DNA from: an uncultured Barnesiella sp.
GTDB lineage: Bacteria > Bacteroidota > Bacteroidia > Bacteroidales > Barnesiellaceae_A
NCBI GenBank assembly: GCA_904502265.1
Contig: CAJGDT010000070.1
Coordinates: 1-8,242, forward strand
Direction: 5' to 3'
DNA length: 8,242 nt
Below, piece by piece: positions 1 to 6,553 of the stretch (the first letter of the stretch is position 1; each line of letters opens with the position of its first letter). The position numbers were made by a program, and so were the translations under genes. The notes beneath the pieces were generated by a model. The model ran no database searches, was not told the DNA's origin, and was given only the letters and a program-made list of their open reading frames with translations.

Positions 1-2513
1 AGAACAGGGTCGTCGAGCTGGAAGAAACTCAACTGCATGCCACCGCGTGTAGATGCCAACTCGTTGGTAGGCTTTTTCGATATTCCGTTTTGGCGATTTT
101 CGCTCTCAAGTTGCTTGAGTATCTGCTCGGCTCGCTTAACAATGCTTTGTGGCATACCGGCCAATCGCGCCACATGAATACCGAAACTATGCTCACTGCC
201 ACCACGAACCAGTTTGCGCAAGAATATCACCTTACCATCGGCCTCATGCACCGATACATTATAGTTGGCTATGCGCTTGTATGAGCGCTCCATCTCATTC
301 AACTCGTGATAGTGTGTGGCAAAGAGAGTCTTGGCCTGTGCCTTGGGATGCTCATGAATGTGCTCTACAATGGCCCAAGCAATAGAGATACCATCGTAGG
401 TGCTTGTGCCGCGACCCAACTCATCAAACAAAATAAGACTGCGCTCAGAGATGTTATTGAGAATATTGGCCGCCTCATTCATCTCTACCATAAACGTACT
501 CTCACCCACCGAAATATTATCGGATGCTCCTACGCGGGTAAATATCTTGTCTACAATACCTATGCGCGCAGCTTGGGCCGGAACAAAACAGCCTATTTGG
601 GCCATGAGCACGATGAGAGCCGTTTGTCGCAAAAGTGCCGATTTACCCGCCATGTTGGGACCGGTAATCATGATTATCTGCTGCGAGTTGTTACTCAGCG
701 ATACTGAGTTCGATATATAGCTCTCGCCTATGGGCAATTGCTTCTCGATAACCGGGTGGCGACCCTCTGTAATATCTATATCGAGCGAATCGTTTACCTC
801 TGGGCGTATATAACGGTTTTCTCGTGCTACGGTAACAAATGACAACAAGCAGTCGAGACGGGCTATAAGATTGGCATTGAGCTGTATGGCAGCAATATGC
901 TCGCCAAGCGACAAGACAAGGTCGTTAAATATACGTGTTTCGAGTGCGAGAATACGCTCTTCGGCACCCAAAATCTTCTCTTCATACTCCTTGAGTTCTT
1001 GTGTAATATAGCGCTCGGCACTTACGAGAGTCTGCTTGCGTATCCACTCGGCCGGTACTTTATCTTTGTGCGTGTTACGCACCTCTATATAATAACCAAA
1101 GACGTTGTTATAGCTGATTTTGAGGCTGGGAATACCCGTACGCTCGGCCTCTTGTTGTTGTAGGCGCAAGAGATAGTCCTTGCCCGAGTAGGCTATCTCG
1201 CGCAATGAATCGAGCTCCTCGTTAACACCACGATTGATGATACTTCGTTTATTGAGCAATGCCGGAGCATCAGGATTGATTTCTCGAGCAATACGCTCAC
1301 ATATAAGCGCACAAGGATTGAGCAATTCGCCTATTTGGCGCAAAACCGGAGCATCGGTAATAGATGAGCAAAGCTCTTTGATAGGAGCAATAGCCGATAG
1401 GGCTACACGTAGCTGCACCATTTCGCGAGGAGTGATGCGACCCACAGCCACTTTTGATATAATGCGTTCCATATCACCTATCAACTCTAATTGAGGGCGA
1501 ATAGCGTCCTCTATATCAGGATGGCGGAAGAAGTATTCCACAGCATCAAGACGCTCGTTGATGGGTGCTACATCTTTCAGCGGAAAGATAACCCAACGAC
1601 GCAACATACGAGCACCCATGGGACTTATGGTGCGGTCTATAACATCCAATAGACTTTTACCGCCTTCGTTCATCGTATCGACAAGCTCAAGGCTGTGTAT
1701 AGTAAATTTATCGAGGCGCACATATCTCTCCTCCTCTATACGTGATAGAGAGGTAATATGGTCTATATGAGTATGCTGGGTAATATCGAGATAATATAAT
1801 ATAGCACCTGCTGCTATGATAGCTGCCGGTTGATTGTGAAGTCCGAAACCTTTGAGGTTGCGTGTACCAAAGTGATGCAACAACTTATCGGTAGCCGCAT
1901 CCTCGGTATATACCCAATCCTCCATTTCGTAGGTAAAGAAGCGTGAGCCGAAACGCTCATCGAAGGCCTTGCGCTTATTACGCTCGAGCAATACCTCCTT
2001 GGGCGAGAAGTTATTCAGCAACTTCTCTATATAATCGGGCGAGCCCTCGGCTGCCATATATTCACCGGTAGAGATATCCAGGAAGGCAACACCGCATCCT
2101 CCCTTGCCCATGTGTACACTGGCCAAAAAGTTGTTTTCGCGGTGATTGAGTATATTATCGTTGATAGACACACCCGGCGTTACCAATTCGGTGATTCCGC
2201 GTTTTACCAACTTTTTGGTAAGTTTGGGGTCTTCGAGTTGCTCACAAATAGCTACACGCTTACCGGCACGCACCAACTTGGGCAAGTAGGTATCTAACGC
2301 ATGGTGTGGAAAGCCCGCCAACTCGATAGACTGAGCCGCGCCATTGGCACGACGTGTGAGGGTAATACCCAATATCTCAGAGGCCGAAATGGCATCGTCG
2401 CAAAAAGTCTCGTAAAAGTCGCCTACTCGAAACAATAGAATAGCATCGGGATGCTTAGTCTTCATCTCGAAGTATTGCTTCATGAGCGGGGTCTCTACGA
2501 CTTTTTTCGACAT
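1..2513 (-). CDS. mutS: DNA mismatch repair protein MutS (3' end cut by window edge)
   Basis: MutS binds base mismatches and small loops in newly replicated DNA and, using ATP, recruits MutL to start repair in the cytoplasm. Reading from the ATG at 2513, the frame stays open to the left edge for 837 complete residues. The mismatch-reading motif GDFYETF lies at residues 31-37 (Phe33 and Glu35 are the expected base-stacking and hydrogen-bonding residues). The Walker A motif GPNMAGKS is at 618-625, Walker B ends in Asp697-Glu698 within FDELGRGTS, and the FATHYHE switch motif follows. The spacing matches E. coli MutS closely, so domains I to V all appear present. Near the edge, QLSFF at 827-831 fits a beta-clamp-binding motif. 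Only a short tail and the stop codon should be missing. The start is preceded by A/T-rich sequence with no Shine-Dalgarno site. The barrel-protein gene ends 52 bp upstream with no promoter seen between them, so the two are probably co-transcribed. Confidence 0.97.
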   Translation of the reverse strand, partial: MSKKVVETPLMKQYFEMKTKHPDAILLFRVGDFYETFCDDAISASEILGITLTRRANGAAQSIELAGFPHHALDTYLPKLVRAGKRVAICEQLEDPKLTKKLVKRGITELVTPGVSINDNILNHRENNFLASVHMGKGGCGVAFLDISTGEYMAAEGSPDYIEKLLNNFSPKEVLLERNKRKAFDERFGSRFFTYEMEDWVYTEDAATDKLLHHFGTRNLKGFGLHNQPAAIIAAGAILYYLDITQHTHIDHITSLSRIEEERYVRLDKFTIHSLELVDTMNEGGKSLLDVIDRTISPMGARMLRRWVIFPLKDVAPINERLDAVEYFFRHPDIEDAIRPQLELIGDMERIISKVAVGRITPREMVQLRVALSAIAPIKELCSSITDAPVLRQIGELLNPCALICERIAREINPDAPALLNKRSIINRGVNEELDSLREIAYSGKDYLLRLQQQEAERTGIPSLKISYNNVFGYYIEVRNTHKDKVPAEWIRKQTLVSAERYITQELKEYEEKILGAEERILALETRIFNDLVLSLGEHIAAIQLNANLIARLDCLLSFVTVARENRYIRPEVNDSLDIDITEGRHPVIEKQLPIGESYISNSVSLSNNSQQIIMITGPNMAGKSALLRQTALIVLMAQIGCFVPAQAARIGIVDKIFTRVGASDNISVGESTFMVEMNEAANILNNISERSLILFDELGRGTSTYDGISIAWAIVEHIHEHPKAQAKTLFATHYHELNEMERSYKRIANYNVSVHEADGKVIFLRKLVRGGSEHSFGIHVARLAGMPQSIVKRAEQILKQLESENRQNGISKKPTNELASTRGGMQLSFFQLDDPV

Positions 2514-2565
2514 AATATGTTTATTGTTTGATTTACAATTAGTTAATTAGACATATGTAGCTCTA

Positions 2566-3234
2566 TTACTCTTGCATATATCGACATACATTGTTGATTT
2601 GCTCCGAGATAGATTGGCCAAACTTATGTTCAAAGAAGGCGCTGCCAATGGTAAACAATGATGGTGCAAGAGTCTTAATCTCGTCAAGACGGTCGTAGCT
2701 GTTGATGCTACCGGCCAAACACACAGGAACCTCTATTTCGCGCATAAAGGCATGATACAAGGCATCAATGTCACCAATATAACGGTAGCCCAAGAGATTG
2801 ATACCATATACACCATGAGCAATACACTCCTTGGCCTCACGAACCAACTCGTCGATGTCGCCGGTCAATACTGACGGACGATTGACAATTTCGCCCACAA
2901 AGGGCATATACTTTAAGCCATGCTCTTGGCAATATTGGTTGATAGAATCGGCATATTTTGTACCCATGAGAATGTCGCAACCACACTCGGCCGCCAATTG
3001 AGCACCGGCAAGTCCCTCTTCCTCGGTGTATGCAACAACTTCAAGAAATGTTGTTTTGCCGCAAGCATGCATGCGGGCATACAATTCTTTCATCTGCTCT
3101 ACGGGTAGTGAATGTTCCTTCATACCCCAACAGCAAGCCATTGAGTCTTTACATTCCTCAAAGACTTGTAGTGCATTATCGACAGTATAGTCATGCCAAG
3201 TGAGCATGACAACAAGTTCTGGTTTCTTTGACAT
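2566..3234 (-). CDS. Uncharacterised TIM-barrel-like protein (phosphate-binding barrel type)
   Basis: This 222-residue protein is not one I can assign to a reaction. Its pattern of short hydrophobic strands alternating with helices suggests a beta/alpha barrel: LEVVAY (64-69), DILMGT (87-92), PFVGEI (111-116), GINLLGYRY (144-152), PVCLAGSINS (170-179) and FTIGSAFF (194-201). The last two resemble the phosphate-binding ends of strands 7 and 8 in HisA/HisF, NanE and related sugar-phosphate enzymes, so a phosphorylated small-molecule substrate is an inference. There is no signal peptide or membrane segment, so it should be cytoplasmic. It is rich in cysteine (10 of 222), including an adjacent Cys34-Cys35 pair and Cys84-Gly-Cys86. 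The ATG at 3234 lies about 60 bp downstream of a Bacteroidota promoter box, so this gene starts a transcription unit that probably continues into mutS. Neighbours give no clear clue to its role. Confidence 0.85.
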   Translation of the reverse strand: MSKKPELVVMLTWHDYTVDNALQVFEECKDSMACCWGMKEHSLPVEQMKELYARMHACGKTTFLEVVAYTEEEGLAGAQLAAECGCDILMGTKYADSINQYCQEHGLKYMPFVGEIVNRPSVLTGDIDELVREAKECIAHGVYGINLLGYRYIGDIDALYHAFMREIEVPVCLAGSINSYDRLDEIKTLAPSLFTIGSAFFEHKFGQSISEQINNVCRYMQE

Positions 3235-3294
3235 TGTATTTTTTACATCAACCCACGCGGGATTTTATTTTTCACGGCTTATTATATAAGCATG

Positions 3295-3325
3295 CAAAGG
3301 TAGGGATTTTTTCGAAAAAACTACC
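3295..3325 (-). promoter_or_regulatory. Bacteroidota-type promoter for the barrel gene and mutS
   Basis: On the minus strand the sequence TACCTTTG (plus-strand positions 3295-3302) matches the Bacteroidota housekeeping -7 consensus TAnnTTTG. The region about 20 nt upstream has a T run (GTTTTTT) but no clean TTG, so the -33 element is weak. Transcription would begin a few bases below 3295, about 50 to 55 nt before the barrel-protein ATG. No experimental start site is known to me. Confidence 0.7.
3307..3320. repeat. 14-bp perfect palindrome within the promoter spacer
   Basis: TTTTTTCGAAAAAA reads identically on both strands and falls between the -7 box and the expected -33 region of the barrel-gene promoter. 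It could be an operator for a dimeric regulator or simply an A/T tract that bends DNA. It has no loop, so it would not form a good RNA hairpin. Function is inferred from position only. Confidence 0.5.
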
Positions 3326-3355
3326 ACATTAGCACAGCAGATATTGATGTATTTT

Positions 3356-4894
3356 TCAACCAGCCCAACCGGCACGGTCGAGGTTGCGATAATTGATAGC
3401 TTCGCTGATGTGTTCAACGGTTATTTCGTCGCTACAAGCAAGGTCGGCTATAGTACGGGCAACCTTAAGGATGCGGTCGTAAGCACGCGCCGAGAGATTA
3501 AATCGCTCCATGGCAACCTTGAGGCGTTGTAGACCCTGCTTATCGGGTACAGCATAACGATTGAGCATACGGGTATTCATCTGCGCATTGCAGTATACAC
3601 CGGGCTCATTGGCAAATCGTATAGCCTGAAGCTCACGAGCACGCATCACACGTTCGCGTATGGCACTACTCGGCTCGGTGGGTTGTGTCGACGATATTTT
3701 TTCAAACGGAACAGGTACTATCTCTACCTGTATATCAATGCGGTCAAGGAGAGGCCCCGATATTTTATTGAGATAGCGTTGCACTGCACCGGGGGCACAG
3801 ATACACTCGCGGGTAGGATGGTTGTAGTAACCACACGGACAGGGATTCATCGAGGCCACCAGCATCACTCCGGCAGGATATTCGATGGTATACTTGGCTC
3901 GTGATACGGTTATTTTGCGGTCTTCAAGCGGCTGTCGCATCACCTCCAATACTTGTCGGCTGAACTCGGGCAACTCGTCGAGAAACAGCACTCCGTTGTG
4001 TGCCAAACTTATCTCGCCGGGTTGTGGATATGTACCACCACCTACAAGAGCTACACTCGAAATAGTATGATGTGGTGCTCGGAACGGACGTTGTGCCAAC
4101 AACGACTCACCTCCGCGCATTTTTCCTGCCACGCTATGTATCTTGGTTGTTTCCAACGCCTCTTGTAGCGTAAGAGGAGGCAATATTGAGGGCAGACGCT
4201 TGGCCATCATAGACTTGCCGGCTCCGGGAGGGCCTATCAATATGATATTGTGACCACCGGCAGCAGCTACCTCAAAGGCTCGCTTGACATTCTCCTGTCC
4301 CTTTACATCGCAAAAGTCCAGGTCGGTCTTGGCAAAACTTGCATAGAATTCGGCTCGAGTATCTATCACGGTAGGCTCAAGTTCACGCTTGCCATCAAAG
4401 AACTCAATCACCTCGCTCACATGCTTTACACCATACACATCGAGGTTGTTTACCACGGCGGCTTCGCGCACATTTTCGTAAGGTACAATAAGACCCTTGA
4501 AGCCCATCTCACGAGCCTTTATTGCCATAGGCAGAGCGCCCTTGATGGGTAGTATCGTGCCATCAAGTGACAGTTCGCCCATGAGCATATAGGAAGATAA
4601 CTTGTCGGCAGCAATCTGTTCATCGGCAGCCAATAGTCCTATTGCCAAGGGTAAGTCATAAGCCGCACCCTCTTTACGAATGTCGGCAGGCGACATGTTG
4701 ACAATAACCTGTCGACGAGGAAACTTATAGTTGTTGTGTGTCAAAGCCGATTGTATGCGCTCGTGACTCTCCTTAACGGCCGCATCCGGTAATCCCACCA
4801 TCAAAAAGCGAATACCCTTTGAGCAGTTTACCTCTATTGTTACCACCAAGGCATCTATGCCCTGCATGGCTGCGCCAAAAACTTTGACAAGCAT
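3356..4894 (-). CDS. comM: ComM/YifB family AAA+ ATPase (Mg-chelatase-like)
   Basis: This 512-residue protein is a full-length ComM/YifB. In naturally competent bacteria ComM is a hexameric helicase that promotes branch migration when incoming single-stranded DNA is integrated into the chromosome; the family is also common in bacteria not known to be competent. The N-terminal domain carries the family's typical MVGLPDAAVKESHERI stretch and a Lon/ChlI-like fold (about 20-165). The AAA+ core follows with Walker A GPPGAGKS at 221-228 and Walker B LFLDEL, with Asp306-Glu307. The family's cysteine cluster is present (MNPCPCG from 349, then CIC at 364-366; Cys352, 354, 364 and 366), and may bind a metal. 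The C-terminal Mg-chelatase domain ends with the expected AINYRNLDR. The start is 12 bp after the stop of the lipoprotein gene, with no promoter between, so it is likely the last gene of an FKBP-lipoprotein-comM unit. Confidence 0.96.
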   Translation of the reverse strand: MLVKVFGAAMQGIDALVVTIEVNCSKGIRFLMVGLPDAAVKESHERIQSALTHNNYKFPRRQVIVNMSPADIRKEGAAYDLPLAIGLLAADEQIAADKLSSYMLMGELSLDGTILPIKGALPMAIKAREMGFKGLIVPYENVREAAVVNNLDVYGVKHVSEVIEFFDGKRELEPTVIDTRAEFYASFAKTDLDFCDVKGQENVKRAFEVAAAGGHNIILIGPPGAGKSMMAKRLPSILPPLTLQEALETTKIHSVAGKMRGGESLLAQRPFRAPHHTISSVALVGGGTYPQPGEISLAHNGVLFLDELPEFSRQVLEVMRQPLEDRKITVSRAKYTIEYPAGVMLVASMNPCPCGYYNHPTRECICAPGAVQRYLNKISGPLLDRIDIQVEIVPVPFEKISSTQPTEPSSAIRERVMRARELQAIRFANEPGVYCNAQMNTRMLNRYAVPDKQGLQRLKVAMERFNLSARAYDRILKVARTIADLACSDEITVEHISEAINYRNLDRAGWAG

Positions 4895-4906
4895 CGTATG
4901 AGTGTA

Positions 4907-6025
4907 TTAGGGTTTGAAAATAGGTGTTTCTATGGTATATTTGTCTATATTCACAAGTGAATCGAGTTGATTATCCAAGTCCTCGTCGGGCAACTGAGGC
5001 GTACGCACCAAGATATTACCTAATGAATCGCCCAACAAATAAACCGGTAATCGGGTCACCTTATACTTGGCTAATAAATCGGTCGTATATAGCCCATCAC
5101 TCCACAAATCTACTACTCGCGAGGTATCACTATCGACTACACTGTGCCACTTAGCCGTATCCGTATCAAACGAGATAGTAACAACCTGCAGTTGTTTGTT
5201 GGTATATTGGCGGGCATAGTGTTGCAACACCTTGTGCATAACATCGGCCTTTTTATTTTCGGCTTGCCACAAACACACCAAGGTGGCAGCACTCTTGCGA
5301 GTTGCCACATAGTATATCGAGTCTGCATTGTTGAGCATACGCATATATGGTAGTTTACTATTATCACTATTAAAGGTAAGTTCTTGGCCCAAATGTTCCA
5401 TTGTACGGGTTATATAAGGCAGTTTGGCCTTTTCATGAAGACCTTGCCATAATGAGTCGCACAAGGCATAGTTGTCATACCTCAACAGATAGTCGCCAAT
5501 AAGTATACCGCTCATCACATCGCGACGATGGCTGTCTATATAACTGATTAACAAAGAGTCAAGTCGACGTTGTTTATCAATATATATATCCTCCAAGTTA
5601 GGACGGAATTCGCTTTGTAAAGTTGCGGCATAAAATTCGGTAAATATCTCGTTGTGCTTGGATATGAACTTCCATAAATTGCGATTGAGTGAATTTCCTT
5701 TCAACTCTATCTCGTAGGGTACTTTGGCATCACCCTTCAACTCGACACGTTGCCCATTACACAAATAGAGTCGCATAAAGGGTTGCCATCCCATTTGATA
5801 TAATTGAACAGGAACAACTTCGGTCGATGTGCCCACCATCTCGATCTTGCCATCAATAGGGATGAGAGTATCTATAGCAATGCCTAAGTCGTTATTATAC
5901 ACAGCTAACAACGGACGACCACCCAAGTTGTTTATCTCGCCCTTGATAACAAACACATCTTTCTGCTCACCACAAGCAGTCAGCAGAACGAGCGTTATGA
6001 GATATAGCAATATATTGCGCTTCAT
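4907..6025 (-). CDS. Lipoprotein with DUF4369-like and cysteine-less thioredoxin-like domains
   Basis: This 372-residue protein begins with a lipoprotein signal: basic MKRN, a hydrophobic stretch and the lipobox LTAC, with Cys18 as the lipidation site. It should therefore be anchored in the envelope. Residues about 24-115 (from VIKGEINNLGGRPLL) resemble the DUF4369 beta domain that precedes many Bacteroidota TlpA/ResA-like thioredoxins. A helical middle section follows. Residues about 244-356 look like a thioredoxin fold: strand AATLVCLW, strand QVVTISFD, and RLPVYLL with the likely cis-proline at 327. Where a TlpA-like protein would have WCxxC, this one reads WQAENKK (253-259). The only cysteines in the mature chain are 18, 89, 189 and 251, so ordinary dithiol redox activity is not expected. 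It sits 28 bp after the FKBP gene and 12 bp before comM. A binding, chaperone or structural role is an inference. Confidence 0.85.
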   Translation of the reverse strand: MKRNILLYLITLVLLTACGEQKDVFVIKGEINNLGGRPLLAVYNNDLGIAIDTLIPIDGKIEMVGTSTEVVPVQLYQMGWQPFMRLYLCNGQRVELKGDAKVPYEIELKGNSLNRNLWKFISKHNEIFTEFYAATLQSEFRPNLEDIYIDKQRRLDSLLISYIDSHRRDVMSGILIGDYLLRYDNYALCDSLWQGLHEKAKLPYITRTMEHLGQELTFNSDNSKLPYMRMLNNADSIYYVATRKSAATLVCLWQAENKKADVMHKVLQHYARQYTNKQLQVVTISFDTDTAKWHSVVDSDTSRVVDLWSDGLYTTDLLAKYKVTRLPVYLLGDSLGNILVRTPQLPDEDLDNQLDSLVNIDKYTIETPIFKP

Positions 6026-6029
6026 TTTT

Positions 6030-6035
6030 CTTCCT
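6030..6035 (-). promoter_or_regulatory. Shine-Dalgarno-like site for the lipoprotein gene
   Basis: The minus strand reads AGGAAG four A residues before the ATG at 6025. This supports that start codon and the lipoprotein signal it encodes. It is noticeable because the other starts in this window have only A/T-rich leaders, as is usual in Bacteroidota. Confidence 0.5.
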
Positions 6036-6053
6036 ATTTATACACCTACAATA

Positions 6054-6452
6054 CTATGCAATGCCCATAAGTTCTATCTCGAAGATGAGAGTAGAGCCAC
6101 CGGGGATACCCGGAACAGAACTCTTGCCATAGCCCATCTCGGCAGGGATATACAACTCCCACTTATCACCCACATGCATTTGTTGCAGAGCAATAATCCA
6201 GCCCTGTATAAGTTCGCTCAAGCGACATGCCAAAGGAGCACCTCCGCGACTGCTATCAAACTTCTTACCATTGATGGTGCGACCTGTATAGTGTGCTATA
6301 ACAATACTGCGTCGTGAGGGAGTGGGTCCGGCAGCATTACCCTTTGCCAGCACTTTATAGTATATACCCATCGGCAAAGCCTTTACACCCTCTTCTTGCG
6401 ACTTAGCTTGCAACCAGGCCTTGTTTGCCTCTACATATTCTCGTTTTGCCAT
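6054..6452 (-). CDS. FKBP-type peptidyl-prolyl cis-trans isomerase
   Basis: The product speeds rotation about proline peptide bonds during protein folding. From the ATG at 6452 it is 132 residues (MAKREYVEAN...). A short helical N-terminal segment (1-25) precedes the FKBP domain. Residues expected to line the pocket are visible: Tyr55 in HYTGR, Phe65-Asp66 in KKFDSS, Ile82 and Trp85 in ELIQGW, IPAEMGYG with Tyr108, and Phe124 in TLIFEIELMG. The frame stays open upstream to an ATG at 6512, but that ATG lies in the terminator hairpin upstream of the TACCTTTG promoter box and so cannot be on the transcript; its extra 20 residues only mimic a membrane segment. With the 6452 start there is no signal peptide, so a cytoplasmic location is expected. 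It is the first gene of a probable operon with the lipoprotein and comM. Confidence 0.93.
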   Translation of the reverse strand: MAKREYVEANKAWLQAKSQEEGVKALPMGIYYKVLAKGNAAGPTPSRRSIVIAHYTGRTINGKKFDSSRGGAPLACRLSELIQGWIIALQQMHVGDKWELYIPAEMGYGKSSVPGIPGGSTLIFEIELMGIA

Positions 6453-6481
6453 ACAATTATTTTTTTCATGTTTATACCTCA

Positions 6482-6512
6482 CAAAGGTAGCGATAAGATA
6501 TAAAAAAAACAA
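6482..6512 (-). promoter_or_regulatory. Bacteroidota-type promoter for the FKBP-lipoprotein-comM unit
   Basis: The minus strand carries TTG (6512-6510), a 20-nt spacer and TACCTTTG (6489-6482). This fits the Bacteroidota -33/-7 arrangement (TTG, about 20 nt, TAnnTTTG). Transcription should start a few bases below 6482, giving a leader of about 25 nt before the FKBP start at 6452. The -33 TTG is also part of the hairpin that terminates the upstream amylase gene. Confidence 0.75.
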
Positions 6513-6534
6513 CCCCGAATAAATTCGAGGTTGT
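6502..6534 (-). terminator. Intrinsic terminator of the amylase gene
   Basis: On the minus strand ACAACCTCGAAT and ATTCGGGGTTGT form a 12-bp stem with a nominal 2-nt loop (in practice the closing A-U pairs would open), followed by eight T residues. One position is U-G in the minus-strand RNA but would be C-A, a mismatch, in plus-strand RNA, and only the minus strand has the U tract. The hairpin is therefore oriented for the amylase gene, whose stop codon lies 19 nt upstream. Confidence 0.9.
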
Positions 6535-6553
6535 CATATTGACACATAGGTAT

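Larger units (their letters stand above)
3235..3355. other. Intergenic region between comM and the barrel gene
   Basis: This is the largest non-coding stretch in the window (121 bp). It holds the promoter box at 3295-3302 and the 14-bp palindrome at 3307-3320, both listed separately. The transcript of the barrel gene would have a leader of roughly 50 to 55 nt. I see no strong hairpin in that leader and no open reading frame of note. No convincing intrinsic terminator for comM is visible: the best candidate stem, around 3321-3340 before a T run, relies mostly on G-U pairs. Confidence 0.6.

Noticed and set aside
306..707. Plus-strand open frame of 133 codons opposite mutS
   Set aside because: It lies fully antisense to the conserved MutS ATPase domain (Walker A and B), and its product has no recognisable pattern; it is a shadow of codon bias.
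2537..2550. Short direct repeat AATTAG in the gap before mutS
   Set aside because: Six bases of A/T-rich sequence repeated twice is expected by chance, and no promoter box accompanies it.
3321..3340. Possible terminator hairpin after comM, followed by a T run on the minus strand
   Set aside because: The stem depends mostly on G-U pairs and the T run belongs to the palindrome in the next promoter; it is too weak to call.
5829..6317. Plus-strand open frame of 162 codons spanning the lipoprotein and FKBP genes
   Set aside because: It runs antisense across two well-supported genes and their short gap, has no promoter or ribosome site, and its composition is that of a reverse-complement translation.
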